Assembly (NCBI RefSeq): GCF_017875735.1
Contig: NZ_JAGGMZ010000001.1
Span: 2,790,001 to 2,854,000 of the forward strand
Reading direction: 5' to 3'
Origin: Arthrobacter sp. CAN_C5
GTDB taxonomy: Bacteria > Actinomycetota > Actinomycetes > Actinomycetales > Micrococcaceae
Length of the DNA stretch: 64,000 nt
The notes under the pieces are model-generated. The model searched no databases. It saw nothing but the letters and a program-made list of their open reading frames with translations, and was not told the origin of the DNA. Shown piece after piece: positions 6,943 to 14,812 of this stretch. The first letter of the stretch is position 1. Each line of letters begins with the position of its first letter. A program made the translations under genes and the position numbers.

Positions 6943-8970
6943 TTACTCTGAGAGCGACTGCAGCCGGCCCTCCGCGTGGGTGGGCGCCGCCGCCGTCGGG
7001 GTTTGTCCGTCCTTGCGGAGGGCAATGAAGGTCAGGAGTAAAACCACACCCAGCAGCACCCCACCGAGGGCCGCGGCGGCCACTCCCGGCATCATCAGGC
7101 TGACACCGGCGACAGCTGAGACGACGCGCAGCAGCATCGGCAACCGCCGGCCCATGCCAAGCACCCACCCTTCGAAGGCACAGGCCAGAGCGTAGACACC
7201 GATCAGGCTGAGACTGAACGCCATCACAATCTCCGGCAACGGGGCCTGGGCAACCAGCGCCGGATTCAGCGCAAACCCAAACGGCACGATGTACTTCACT
7301 GCCCCCAGCTTCATTGCGGAGACGCTGGTCTTCATCGGGTCGGAACCGGCGATCCCGGCGGCGGCAAACGACGCGAGCGCCACCGGCGGCGTGATGTAGG
7401 AGACTGCGGCCCAATAGATGACGAACAGGTGGGCTGCGATCGGATCGATACCGAGTTCGACGACGGCGGGGACCATGACAATTGCCAGGAACACGTAGGC
7501 CGCGGAAACGGTCATACCCATGCCCAGGATGAAGCAGGTCACGGCACCGGCAATGAGCATCAGCACCACGTTGTCCCCGACCAGGACCAGCAGTTCCCTG
7601 GCCAGTGAGAGAGTTACCCCGGACATGTTGAGCCCGCCAACAATGAGCCCCACCCCCGCGATGATGCCCAGGATTTCGCTGATGGTCCTGCCGCAGTCGA
7701 AAAGCATATCGACGAACCGGCGTGGCGTGAGCCTGCCCTCCCGCTTGACCATCCCGTAGACCACCAGGGCACCGGCCACCCAGAACGGTGCCTGCGTTTC
7801 CGTGGTGACCACCAGAAGGGCGGTCAACATGACAAGTGAGGCAAGGTACGGCCAGCCCGAGGCCATCACCGGACCAAACCTGGGCAGTTTGGACTTCGGC
7901 AGCCCCGCCAGGCCCTTCCTGGAGGAATAGGCATCAATCTGAAGGTAGATGCCCACGTAGTACAGGATTGCGGGAATAGTCGCGGCGATCAGAATTTCCT
8001 TGTAGGGGACACCCACAAAGGAAATCATCAGGAACGCCGCGGTGCCCATCACCGGCGGGGTAATGGATCCGCCGGATGACGCTGTGGCCTCAACCGCCCC
8101 TGCGTACCGGGGCGAAAACCCGGCCTTGATCATGGCCGGGATGGTCATGGGCCCGGTGGTGAGCACATTCGAGACGGCGCTGCCGCTCATCATGCCCATG
8201 GACGCGCTGCTGGCCACCGACACCTTGGCGGCGCCGCCGCGTGCACCACCAAACAGGGATTGGGCCAGATTGTGGAAGAACGTCGATCCGCCGGTGTGCC
8301 GGAGAATCACCCCGAAGAGCAGGAATCCGATCAGGATGCTGGCTGCGGTTTGCAGCGGCAGGCCCATGATCCCTTCGACGCCCACCGCATGGATCTGGGC
8401 TGTGGTCCGGAAATCATGGGAGATGCCCTGCAGAAATCCGAAGGGCATCCGGGAAGAGAACATCGGATACACAGAGAACAGGAACGCGATGACCGCAACC
8501 GCTGACCCGGCTGTGCGCCGCAATGCCTCGATCGCCAGCCCCCACAGCACCACGCTGAAGACGGCTGCCAGCGGCGGCGCCGCGTAATCCCATCCCAGAT
8601 TCAGGATGGTCTCGGCGTTGACGCCGAAGTAGACGGTGACCACCAGCGTCGCGGCGAACAGAACGACGTCGTACCAGGCCAGCGCGGCAGGCCTTGGTCG
8701 AGGCCCGACACCATCGTCAGCGGCCGGCAACGTCACGGACTTTGACGCCGGGAAGATGATGAACGCGATGGCCAGGAAGCAGGTCAGCATGTAGTACAGA
8801 TAGGCGTGCGTGAGCAGTGTGACACCGAAGAGATCCCAAAAGAACACCTGGTTCATTGAGAGCAGGATGCCGAGAACAGTGAACACCACCACCACTGCCC
8901 GCCAGGGGCCGTTCAGCCGCGGCGGCGCATCGGTTGTCGTCCCAGCGGGAGGCGCAGTCTCAATCGTCAA
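6943..8970 (-). CDS. TRAP transporter permease, fused small and large subunits (TAXI-TRAP)
   Basis: This is the membrane part of a tripartite ATP-independent periplasmic transporter, with DctQ- and DctM-like regions fused in one chain of about 675 residues. Many hydrophobic helices are visible through the whole length, with the motifs GGSITPPVMGTAAF and YWAAVSYITPPVALASFAAAG that mark the large subunit. It would use a cation gradient to import the acid delivered by the binding protein encoded just upstream. I chose the TTG at 8970, which overlaps the end of the binding-protein gene by 11 bp and has GGAAGGAAG upstream. The frame stays open further into that gene, but those residues look non-genic. 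Confidence 0.88.
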   Translation of the reverse strand: MTIETAPPAGTTTDAPPRLNGPWRAVVVVFTVLGILLSMNQVFFWDLFGVTLLTHAYLYYMLTCFLAIAFIIFPASKSVTLPAADDGVGPRPRPAALAWYDVVLFAATLVVTVYFGVNAETILNLGWDYAAPPLAAVFSVVLWGLAIEALRRTAGSAVAVIAFLFSVYPMFSSRMPFGFLQGISHDFRTTAQIHAVGVEGIMGLPLQTAASILIGFLLFGVILRHTGGSTFFHNLAQSLFGGARGGAAKVSVASSASMGMMSGSAVSNVLTTGPMTIPAMIKAGFSPRYAGAVEATASSGGSITPPVMGTAAFLMISFVGVPYKEILIAATIPAILYYVGIYLQIDAYSSRKGLAGLPKSKLPRFGPVMASGWPYLASLVMLTALLVVTTETQAPFWVAGALVVYGMVKREGRLTPRRFVDMLFDCGRTISEILGIIAGVGLIVGGLNMSGVTLSLARELLVLVGDNVVLMLIAGAVTCFILGMGMTVSAAYVFLAIVMVPAVVELGIDPIAAHLFVIYWAAVSYITPPVALASFAAAGIAGSDPMKTSVSAMKLGAVKYIVPFGFALNPALVAQAPLPEIVMAFSLSLIGVYALACAFEGWVLGMGRRLPMLLRVVSAVAGVSLMMPGVAAAALGGVLLGVVLLLTFIALRKDGQTPTAAAPTHAEGRLQSLSE

Positions 8971-10075
8971 GGTGTTCTTCCTTCCATGCGGTCCATTCCT
9001 GGGCCAGGTTTTCCTTGTCAGCCGGTCCGATGAATGTTTCCCAGCCTTCCTGCAATGCGGCCTGCCGTTCGACAAGTTCGGCATTGCGTTGTTCAGCCTC
9101 TTCGGTCCACATGCCCTGTTCCTCGAGATACCTCACGGTCCCGGGATGAAACGGGACCACCAGGGGCTCGGTGAGCACCTTGTCGAGGGCAAACTCACCA
9201 GCGGACGGTGTGGTGTTTTCATAGCGGTCAAAGTTTTCGTCCATGGCTTTCACCAGGTCATAGACCTGCTGCTCATCGGTGTGCGCATAGGTGGAGATCG
9301 GGACGGTGTAGGCGAAATTTTTTGCCGAGTCCCCCTCCTCCATTCCCGGGGCTCCCGAAAACTCGCCGATGGTCACCATCGGGGCGATCGCGTTGACGGC
9401 TGCCATCTTTTCGGGGGAATCGTCGTTCATGCTCATCCAGTCGACGTCCACCGTGCTGGCGAGCTCTTCCAGGTTGGAGCCATAGGCACTGCTGAACAGG
9501 ACATCCAGCCGACCGGTCTTCAGCGCCTCGGTCTGGTCGCTGTAACTTACGTCGACGGGTTCGACGTCATCCCAGGTCAGGCCGCCGTAGGCAAGGTAGG
9601 CCTCCAGCTTGAGGTTAATTGAGGTATTGGCTGTGACCCGGGGGAATTTTTTTCCTTTGAGGTCCTCGAAGGTTTCGATGCCAGCGTCGGTGCGGGTCAT
9701 CAGCCCATAATTTCCCATGGGTGCCCACACCACGCGGAGATCCTGGGGGCCCCAGTTCTCGCTGGAGAAGTCCTGGATGCCCTCGAATCCGAAGTAGTAT
9801 TCGTCCCCCATCCGGCTGAACTGAGCGCTGCCAGCCTTCAGTGGAGCAACCCGCCCGATCGATGTGTCGGAGGTGAGGATACGAACCTGGGTGCCCTGCA
9901 CACGGGTGAGACTGTCCGATACAGCGGCAAGGTCGTTGTAGGTTCCGGTTCCCACACCGTAGGTAGTCATCACCAGCTGGGAATTCGGGTCAGCGCGGCT
10001 GTCGGGCGAACTGCTGGTAACGATGCCAGCGACGAGGACTCCGGCCAGCACGGTACAGGTCAAGATTTTCTTCAT
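8960..10075 (-). CDS. TAXI family TRAP transporter solute-binding protein
   Basis: The 371-residue product starts with MKK, a hydrophobic core and a small-residue region that together read as a Sec signal peptide (about 1-29). No lipobox cysteine is present, so how the binding protein is retained at the membrane of a Gram-positive cell is unclear. The mature start TTYGVGTGTYNDLAAVSDSL is typical of the TAXI family, which binds glutamate, 2-oxoglutarate and other carboxylates. It overlaps the permease gene by 11 bp and would deliver substrate to it. It is divergent from the second GCDH-like operon, which suggests that the imported acid is the substrate of the island. Confidence 0.88.
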   Translation of the reverse strand: MKKILTCTVLAGVLVAGIVTSSSPDSRADPNSQLVMTTYGVGTGTYNDLAAVSDSLTRVQGTQVRILTSDTSIGRVAPLKAGSAQFSRMGDEYYFGFEGIQDFSSENWGPQDLRVVWAPMGNYGLMTRTDAGIETFEDLKGKKFPRVTANTSINLKLEAYLAYGGLTWDDVEPVDVSYSDQTEALKTGRLDVLFSSAYGSNLEELASTVDVDWMSMNDDSPEKMAAVNAIAPMVTIGEFSGAPGMEEGDSAKNFAYTVPISTYAHTDEQQVYDLVKAMDENFDRYENTTPSAGEFALDKVLTEPLVVPFHPGTVRYLEEQGMWTEEAEQRNAELVERQAALQEGWETFIGPADKENLAQEWTAWKEEHLDD

Positions 10076-10284
10076 TGAAAGCCCCTAGGAGATCCGGCTG
10101 CCGGCGATATGCCTTACTGCCATGGACCAGTTGCCTGAAAGTGTTATCTACGTCACTCTCCCAGAAGGGTCACCCATACTTCCAATACCTAATTCGCCGG
10201 AGATTCATACCCTGAATGAAGTGATGGACAGGACGCCCTCTCGAAGATTTGTTTTCGATTGGGTATCAATGATGCCCGGCTTTG

Positions 10285-10305
10285 GTATTGGATTAGCTGT
10301 AATAC
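10285..10305. promoter_or_regulatory. LysR-type T-N11-A dyad (GTATT-N11-AATAC)
   Basis: GTATT at 10285-10289 and AATAC at 10301-10305 are perfect inverted arms separated by 11 bp, the classical LysR-family recognition geometry. The site lies 47 bp upstream of the GCDH-like dehydrogenase start and about 210 bp from the binding-protein start. It is therefore well placed to control the rightward operon. Confidence 0.6.
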
Positions 10306-10314
10306 TCCTGAGAG

Positions 10315-10330
10315 AGTGAGGGCAGTCACT
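10315..10330. promoter_or_regulatory. Crp/GlxR-type palindrome AGTGA-N6-TCACT
   Basis: A perfect palindrome with the GTGA-N6-TCAC core of the Crp/GlxR consensus; only the outermost bases differ (A/T instead of T/A). It is ten bases right of the LysR dyad and 21 bp upstream of the dehydrogenase ATG. This close position suggests repression or a transcription start overlapping the site. Confidence 0.6.
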
Positions 10331-10351
10331 ACATTTTTGAAGGAGACCCCC

Positions 10352-11569
10352 ATGACGGCAGCACTCAACGAATCCCCTGTCGCTTCGGCACTACCGGATG
10401 TCGCGAACGTCCCCGACACCTCCGACGTCCTGCAGCTCAACGGACTACTCAGTACCCAGGAGCTAGCCGTTCAGGCGACGGTCAGGGCCTTTGTGGACAC
10501 CAGGATCAAGCCCAACATCGCCCAGTGGTACGAGAGCGCTTCCTTCCCCACCGAAATAATGCACGAGCTCGGTGACCTGGGAGTGCTGGGCATGCACCTT
10601 CACGGGTACGGCTGCCCCGGGCGCACGGCTGTCGAATACGGCGTGGCCGCCATGGAACTGGAAGCCGGTGATTCAGGCATCCGGACGCTCGTCAGTGTGC
10701 AGGGCTCACTGGCGATGAGCGCCATCCACAAGTGGGGCTCCGAAGAGCAGAAGAATCATTGGCTGCCGTCCATGGCTACCGGCCGCACGATCGGTTGCTT
10801 CGGTCTCACGGAGCCAACCGCAGGCAGCGACCCATCCGCCATGAAGACGTTCGCCCGCAAGGAGGGAGCGTCCTGGATTCTCAGTGGCGAGAAGCGCTGG
10901 ATTGGTCTGGCGTCTATTGCCCAGGTGGCTGTGATCTGGGCAATGACGGACGACGGTGTTCGCGGGTTCCTGGTGCCCACTGACTCCCCCGGCTTCGTGG
11001 CAACCCCAATCACCTCCAAGCTCTCCATGCGCGCCTCGGTTCAGTGCGACATCGTCATGACGGATATCCGGCTCCCCGACACCGCAATCCTCCCCGGGGC
11101 AAAAGGCTTGCGCGGCCCGTTCTCCTGCCTGAACGAGGCGCGGTACGGAATTATCTGGGGTGCCATGGGTGCGGCCCGTGACAGCTACCAGGCCGCACTG
11201 GACTACTCACAGGGACGTCTGCAGTTCGACAAGCCGCTTGCCTCCTATCAACTCACCCAGGAGAAACTGGTCAACATGGTGCTGGAAATCCAGAAGGGTG
11301 TCCTGCTCGCCATTCACATCGGCCGGCTAAAGGACGCAGGCACCCTGCGGCCTGAACAGATTTCAGTAGGCAAACTCAACAATGTGCGGGAAGCCATCGC
11401 CATCGCACGCGAGGCTCGGACCGTTCTGGGCGGCAACGGCGTGACCCTCGACTATTCGCCACTGCGCCACGCCAACAACTTGGAGAGTGTGCGCACTTAT
11501 GAGGGTACTGATGAGGTGCACACCCTGATTCTGGGCAGCCACCTCACCGGCATTCCTGCGTTCAGGTAG
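10352..11569 (+). CDS. gcdH: Glutaryl-CoA dehydrogenase
   Basis: This 405-residue flavoprotein follows the human and bacterial glutaryl-CoA dehydrogenase pattern closely. It has DSGIRTLVSVQGSLAM, where Arg111 and Ser115 align with human Arg94 and Ser98 that hold the distal carboxylate. It also has GCFGLTEP (148-155), ARYGIIWGAMGA (263-274), and the catalytic Glu384 in YEGTDEVH. The expected reaction is oxidation and decarboxylation of glutaryl-CoA to crotonyl-CoA. The ATG at 10352 was chosen for its AAGGAG site at 10340-10345. Ten bases separate it from the enoyl-CoA hydratase gene, and the 3-hydroxyacyl-CoA dehydrogenase follows, giving the next two steps. A related dicarboxylic acyl-CoA remains possible. 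Confidence 0.88.
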   Translation: MTAALNESPVASALPDVANVPDTSDVLQLNGLLSTQELAVQATVRAFVDTRIKPNIAQWYESASFPTEIMHELGDLGVLGMHLHGYGCPGRTAVEYGVAAMELEAGDSGIRTLVSVQGSLAMSAIHKWGSEEQKNHWLPSMATGRTIGCFGLTEPTAGSDPSAMKTFARKEGASWILSGEKRWIGLASIAQVAVIWAMTDDGVRGFLVPTDSPGFVATPITSKLSMRASVQCDIVMTDIRLPDTAILPGAKGLRGPFSCLNEARYGIIWGAMGAARDSYQAALDYSQGRLQFDKPLASYQLTQEKLVNMVLEIQKGVLLAIHIGRLKDAGTLRPEQISVGKLNNVREAIAIAREARTVLGGNGVTLDYSPLRHANNLESVRTYEGTDEVHTLILGSHLTGIPAFR

Positions 11570-11579
11570 AGGCGCCGTC

Positions 11580-12356
11580 ATGGAATTCACCCTGATCAGC
11601 GCCGAGTCCATCAACGGGTTGGGCATCATCACCATCAATCGCCCGGCGAGCCGCAATGCCCTCAACCGGGTTGTCCTGGACGAGATCGCCGGCGCCCTGG
11701 ACCTCTTCCTTGACGACGAAGGAGTGGGCGCGGTGATCTTTACCGGTGCCGGGGGGAAGGCGTTTATTGCTGGCGCCGACATCAACCAGTTAGCCAACTA
11801 CACCCTGGTTGATGGCCTCTCCGGCAGGATGCAGCGGCTCTACGACACCATCGAGGCTTACGAGCTGCCGACCATCGCCGCCATCAACGGGTATGCGCTC
11901 GGTGGGGGGCTCGAACTTGCGATGGCGTGTGACATCCGGATAGCGGTAGAAGGTAGCCGGTTTGCCCTGCCGGAAACCAATCTTGGCATCATTCCCGGCG
12001 CGGGTGGAACTCAGCGGTTGTCGAGGCTGGTGGGCCGGGGGCGCGCCGTGGAACTCATCCTGACCGGGAGGCTGGTTGACGCACCCGAGGCTCTGGGCAT
12101 GGGGCTGGTGACCGACGTCGTCCCGTCGTCGGACCTGATGGATACGGTGAGGAAAACCGCCGACACCATCCTGGCGAAGGGTCCGCTGGCAGTCCGCCTG
12201 GCCAAAATGGTGGTGAAACACGGCTTTGACACCGATCAGCAGACCGGGCTTCTCCTGGAGCGGCTTGCGCAGTCGCTCCTGTACACCACCCAGGACAAAG
12301 CAGAAGGCACCGCAGCATTCCTCGAAAAACGCTCAGCCAGATACGTAGGAAAGTAG
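11580..12356 (+). CDS. Enoyl-CoA hydratase/crotonase
   Basis: A 258-residue crotonase-fold protein that would hydrate crotonyl-CoA, or another 2-enoyl-CoA, to the 3-hydroxyacyl-CoA. It has the oxyanion-hole segment FIAGADINQL and both catalytic glutamates: Glu112 in GGGLELA and Glu132 in PETNLGIIPGAGGTQRL. The full catalytic set argues for a true hydratase rather than an isomerase-like paralogue. It lies between the glutaryl-CoA dehydrogenase (10 bp before) and the 3-hydroxyacyl-CoA dehydrogenase (2 bp after), so the three are surely co-transcribed. Confidence 0.92.
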   Translation: MEFTLISAESINGLGIITINRPASRNALNRVVLDEIAGALDLFLDDEGVGAVIFTGAGGKAFIAGADINQLANYTLVDGLSGRMQRLYDTIEAYELPTIAAINGYALGGGLELAMACDIRIAVEGSRFALPETNLGIIPGAGGTQRLSRLVGRGRAVELILTGRLVDAPEALGMGLVTDVVPSSDLMDTVRKTADTILAKGPLAVRLAKMVVKHGFDTDQQTGLLLERLAQSLLYTTQDKAEGTAAFLEKRSARYVGK

Positions 12357-12358
12357 CT

Positions 12359-13246
12359 ATGGAAACGACACCTGATCTTCAGAAAATTCACCGCATCCTC
12401 GTCGTGGGTGCGGGCGCCATGGGCTCCCAAATCGGATTGGTCGGCGCGCTGGCCGGGTATCAGGTCACCGTCCAGGACATCTCGGAGCGGATGCTGGCGC
12501 CGGCGAGTGAGGAGCTCTCACTGCGGCTCGACCGCAGCGTTGCCAAAGGCCGCCTCGAACGCGGCGCAGCGGACGCTGCGTTGAACCGGATGAGCTTCAC
12601 CACCAGCCTCAGGGATGCCGCCTCGACTGCTGACTTCGTCATCGAGGCAGCAGTGGAAAAACTGGATATCAAACGGGAGATCTTCCGGGAACTCGATGAG
12701 TACGCACCAGCCCATGCAGTGTTGGCTACCAATTCCTCCACGCTGGGCTCATCGAAAGTGGCGGATGCCACCGGGCGCCCGGACCGGGTCTGCAACATGC
12801 ACTTCTTCAATCCAGCCCTGGTCATGAAATGCGTCGAGGTGGTGCGCCACGAGAGCACCTCCCAGCAGACAGTGGACACCGCAATGGGCCTCGCCGCACG
12901 GCTGGGCAAAGCGCCAATCCTGATCAACCGCGAGATCCCCGGGTTCGTCGCGAACCGCCTGCTGGGCGCGTTGCGCACCGAGGCGCTGAAACTGTACGAC
13001 GGCGGCATAGCGAGTTTTGAAGACATTGACACGGCGGCCAAGACTGCGTTGGGTCACCCCATGGGCCCCTTCGAATTGATGGACCTGGTGGGCCTCGATG
13101 TCGCCTACCTGATCAGGCAGGCCCATCATCAGGAGACCGGGGATCCCGCCGACCTGCCGCATCCGGCCCTTACCGAGCTCTACGAAGCCGGGCACTACGG
13201 CCGAAAGACCGGGAAGGGCTGGTACGAGTACACCGAGGGCAGCTAG
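12359..13246 (+). CDS. 3-hydroxyacyl-CoA dehydrogenase (3-hydroxybutyryl-CoA dehydrogenase type)
   Basis: A 295-residue NAD(P)-dependent dehydrogenase with the Rossmann motif GAGAMGSQIG (17-26). The catalytic His148 lies in MHFFNPA with Glu160 as partner, followed by the C-terminal helical domain with PGFVANRLLG. It is the length of the single-domain PaaH/Hbd type, which oxidises short-chain 3-hydroxyacyl-CoA to the 3-oxo form. As the last gene of the operon it would make acetoacetyl-CoA, the substrate of the thiolase at the other end of the island. A strong terminator follows. Confidence 0.92.
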   Translation: METTPDLQKIHRILVVGAGAMGSQIGLVGALAGYQVTVQDISERMLAPASEELSLRLDRSVAKGRLERGAADAALNRMSFTTSLRDAASTADFVIEAAVEKLDIKREIFRELDEYAPAHAVLATNSSTLGSSKVADATGRPDRVCNMHFFNPALVMKCVEVVRHESTSQQTVDTAMGLAARLGKAPILINREIPGFVANRLLGALRTEALKLYDGGIASFEDIDTAAKTALGHPMGPFELMDLVGLDVAYLIRQAHHQETGDPADLPHPALTELYEAGHYGRKTGKGWYEYTEGS

Positions 13247-13292
13247 AGGCACCCCGCTCGCGCCCTGTCACACCGTTCAGTCATGATCCTCA

Positions 13293-13321
13293 AACGCGCC
13301 CCTGCTGAACAGGGGCGCGTT
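13293..13321. terminator. Bidirectional terminator hairpin
   Basis: AACGCGCCCCTG and CAGGGGCGCGTT form a perfect 12-bp stem with a five-base loop between two convergent genes: the 3-hydroxyacyl-CoA dehydrogenase (+) and the M16 protease (-). Short A/T flanks on both sides allow termination in either direction. Confidence 0.85.
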
Positions 13322-13342
13322 CGAAGATTCTGTGCAGGACCG

Positions 13343-14809
13343 CTAGTGACCGAAGTCCGTCGGTGTGTCGAACGGTCCGACGACCGTGATGGTGCGCGGA
13401 GCGGCAGCCAGCTCGGCCGCCAGTTCCCGCACCTGATCCCCGGTGACCGCGTTGATCCGGGCCAGCACCTCGTCCAGTCCCAGGAACTCCCCCGACACCA
13501 GTTCAGCCCTGCCCAGCCGCGACATCCGCGAGCCACTGTCCTCCAGCGCCATCACCATGCCCCCGGAGAGCTGCCCAACCGCGCGGCGCAGCTCGTCGGC
13601 TGAGATGCCCTCAGCGGCGAGCCGGTCCAGTTCGGCACCGAGCAGGTCGATCACCTGCCCGGTCTTCGCTGGGGAACAGCCCGCGTACATCGCGAAGTAC
13701 CCGGCATCCGCGTAGGAGGCCGAGAAAGAGTAGGTCGAGTAGACCAGTCCCCGCTTTTCCCGGATCTCCTGGAACAGCCGCGATGACATTCCCCCGCCCA
13801 GCACAGCGTTCAGGACGCTCATGACGAACCGCCGCTCGTCGGTCGCGGTAATCGATGGGCAGCCCACCAGGATGTTCGCCTGCTCCACCGCGCGGCGGAT
13901 CACTCGGATCCCGCCGGTACTCTCGATGGCGACCGGCGTATCGGACCGCCGGGCAACGGGCAGCGCATCCTCGTCGAGGGTCCATCCGGCGGTGCGCAGC
14001 GCGTCGAGCACCAGGGAGCAGACCACCTCGTGGTCCAGTCCGCCTGCTGCGGTGACCACGAGTTCGGAGGGACGGTAGTACCTGCGGTAGTGGTCCAGGA
14101 CCGACTCGCGGGGTACCGCCTTGATCGCCTCGGGTGTGCCGCCGATGGGCCGGCCCAGTGGGTGTGACCCCAGGACCGCCTCGACGAACTCTTCGTGCGC
14201 GACGTCGGCGGGGTCGTCGCTGTCCATGGCGATTTCCTCGAGAATGACATCGCGTTCCTGCTCCAGCTCGTCGGCGTCGATCACCGCGCTGGTCACCATG
14301 TCAGCGATGACGTCGATCGCCATGGGCAGGTCGGCGTCCAGCACGCGGGCAAAGTAGCAGGTGTGCTCCTTCGCCGTGGCAGCGTTGCACTCCCCGCCCA
14401 CCTCATCGAACGCCTCGGCAATGTCGAGTGCCGTGCGTCGGGTGGTGCCCTTGAAGAGCAGGTGCTCCAGGAAGTGGGTTGAGCCGTGCTGGCCCGCCGC
14501 CTCATCGCGGGATCCGACGCCCACCCAGAATCCGATGGTCGCCGACCGTTGGCCGGGCATCGCCTCGGTGAGGACACGCACACCGCCGGGGAGCACCGAA
14601 CGGCGCACGACGGCGCCGCCCAGGGTTCCAGCGACAAGGGTCGGGTCCTGCGCCTGGGCCGAGCCGCCGGCCGTGGGCGCAGGGGTGGGCACCAACGGCA
14701 GGAGGATGGAGGAAGGGCCGGTGCGATTCTCGTGTGAAACGGCCAACGGCCCCGTTCCCGACGAAGTGTCGGGAACGGAGCCGGAGGCGTTGTTAGCTAA
14801 TACAGCCAT
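13343..14809 (-). CDS. M16 family zinc metallopeptidase
   Basis: A pitrilysin-type protease of 488 residues with the inverted zinc motif HFLEH (His112, Glu115, His116) and the third ligand Glu192 in LEEIAM at the expected distance. It has the two M16 half-domains of a subunit of about 420 residues. The first 65 or so residues are Pro/Ser/Ala-rich and not family-like, so a later start is possible. The ATG at 14809 lies three bases after the pnp stop, however, which favours coupling. The pnp-M16 order is widespread in Gram-positive bacteria. Its substrate is not known. Confidence 0.88.
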   Translation of the reverse strand: MAVLANNASGSVPDTSSGTGPLAVSHENRTGPSSILLPLVPTPAPTAGGSAQAQDPTLVAGTLGGAVVRRSVLPGGVRVLTEAMPGQRSATIGFWVGVGSRDEAAGQHGSTHFLEHLLFKGTTRRTALDIAEAFDEVGGECNAATAKEHTCYFARVLDADLPMAIDVIADMVTSAVIDADELEQERDVILEEIAMDSDDPADVAHEEFVEAVLGSHPLGRPIGGTPEAIKAVPRESVLDHYRRYYRPSELVVTAAGGLDHEVVCSLVLDALRTAGWTLDEDALPVARRSDTPVAIESTGGIRVIRRAVEQANILVGCPSITATDERRFVMSVLNAVLGGGMSSRLFQEIREKRGLVYSTYSFSASYADAGYFAMYAGCSPAKTGQVIDLLGAELDRLAAEGISADELRRAVGQLSGGMVMALEDSGSRMSRLGRAELVSGEFLGLDEVLARINAVTGDQVRELAAELAAAPRTITVVGPFDTPTDFGH

Positions 14810-14812
14810 TCG

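Larger units (their letters stand above)
10076..10351. other. Divergent control region between TRAP transporter and GCDH operon
   Basis: No gene is supported here. The stretch is AT-richer than its surroundings and holds three separate palindromic signals, given as their own entries or discussed as findings: the 8-mer TCAATGAT shared with the lysR upstream region (10266-10273), a LysR-type dyad (10285-10305) and a Crp/GlxR-type palindrome (10315-10330). Confidence 0.6.

Noticed and set aside
8971-9084. N-terminal extension of the TRAP permease to an ATG at 9084
   Set aside because: It would overlap the binding-protein gene by over 100 bp with a basic, non-membrane sequence; the TTG at 8970 with a ribosome-binding site is better.
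10140-10157. AGTG-N10-CACT palindrome resembling a Crp/GlxR site
   Set aside because: The spacing between half-sites is two bases longer than the consensus, so it is not counted in the regulon.
10122-10319. Possible 65-residue gene in the TRAP-gcdH divergent region
   Set aside because: It has no ribosome-binding site, shows no family resemblance, and covers several regulatory-looking palindromes.
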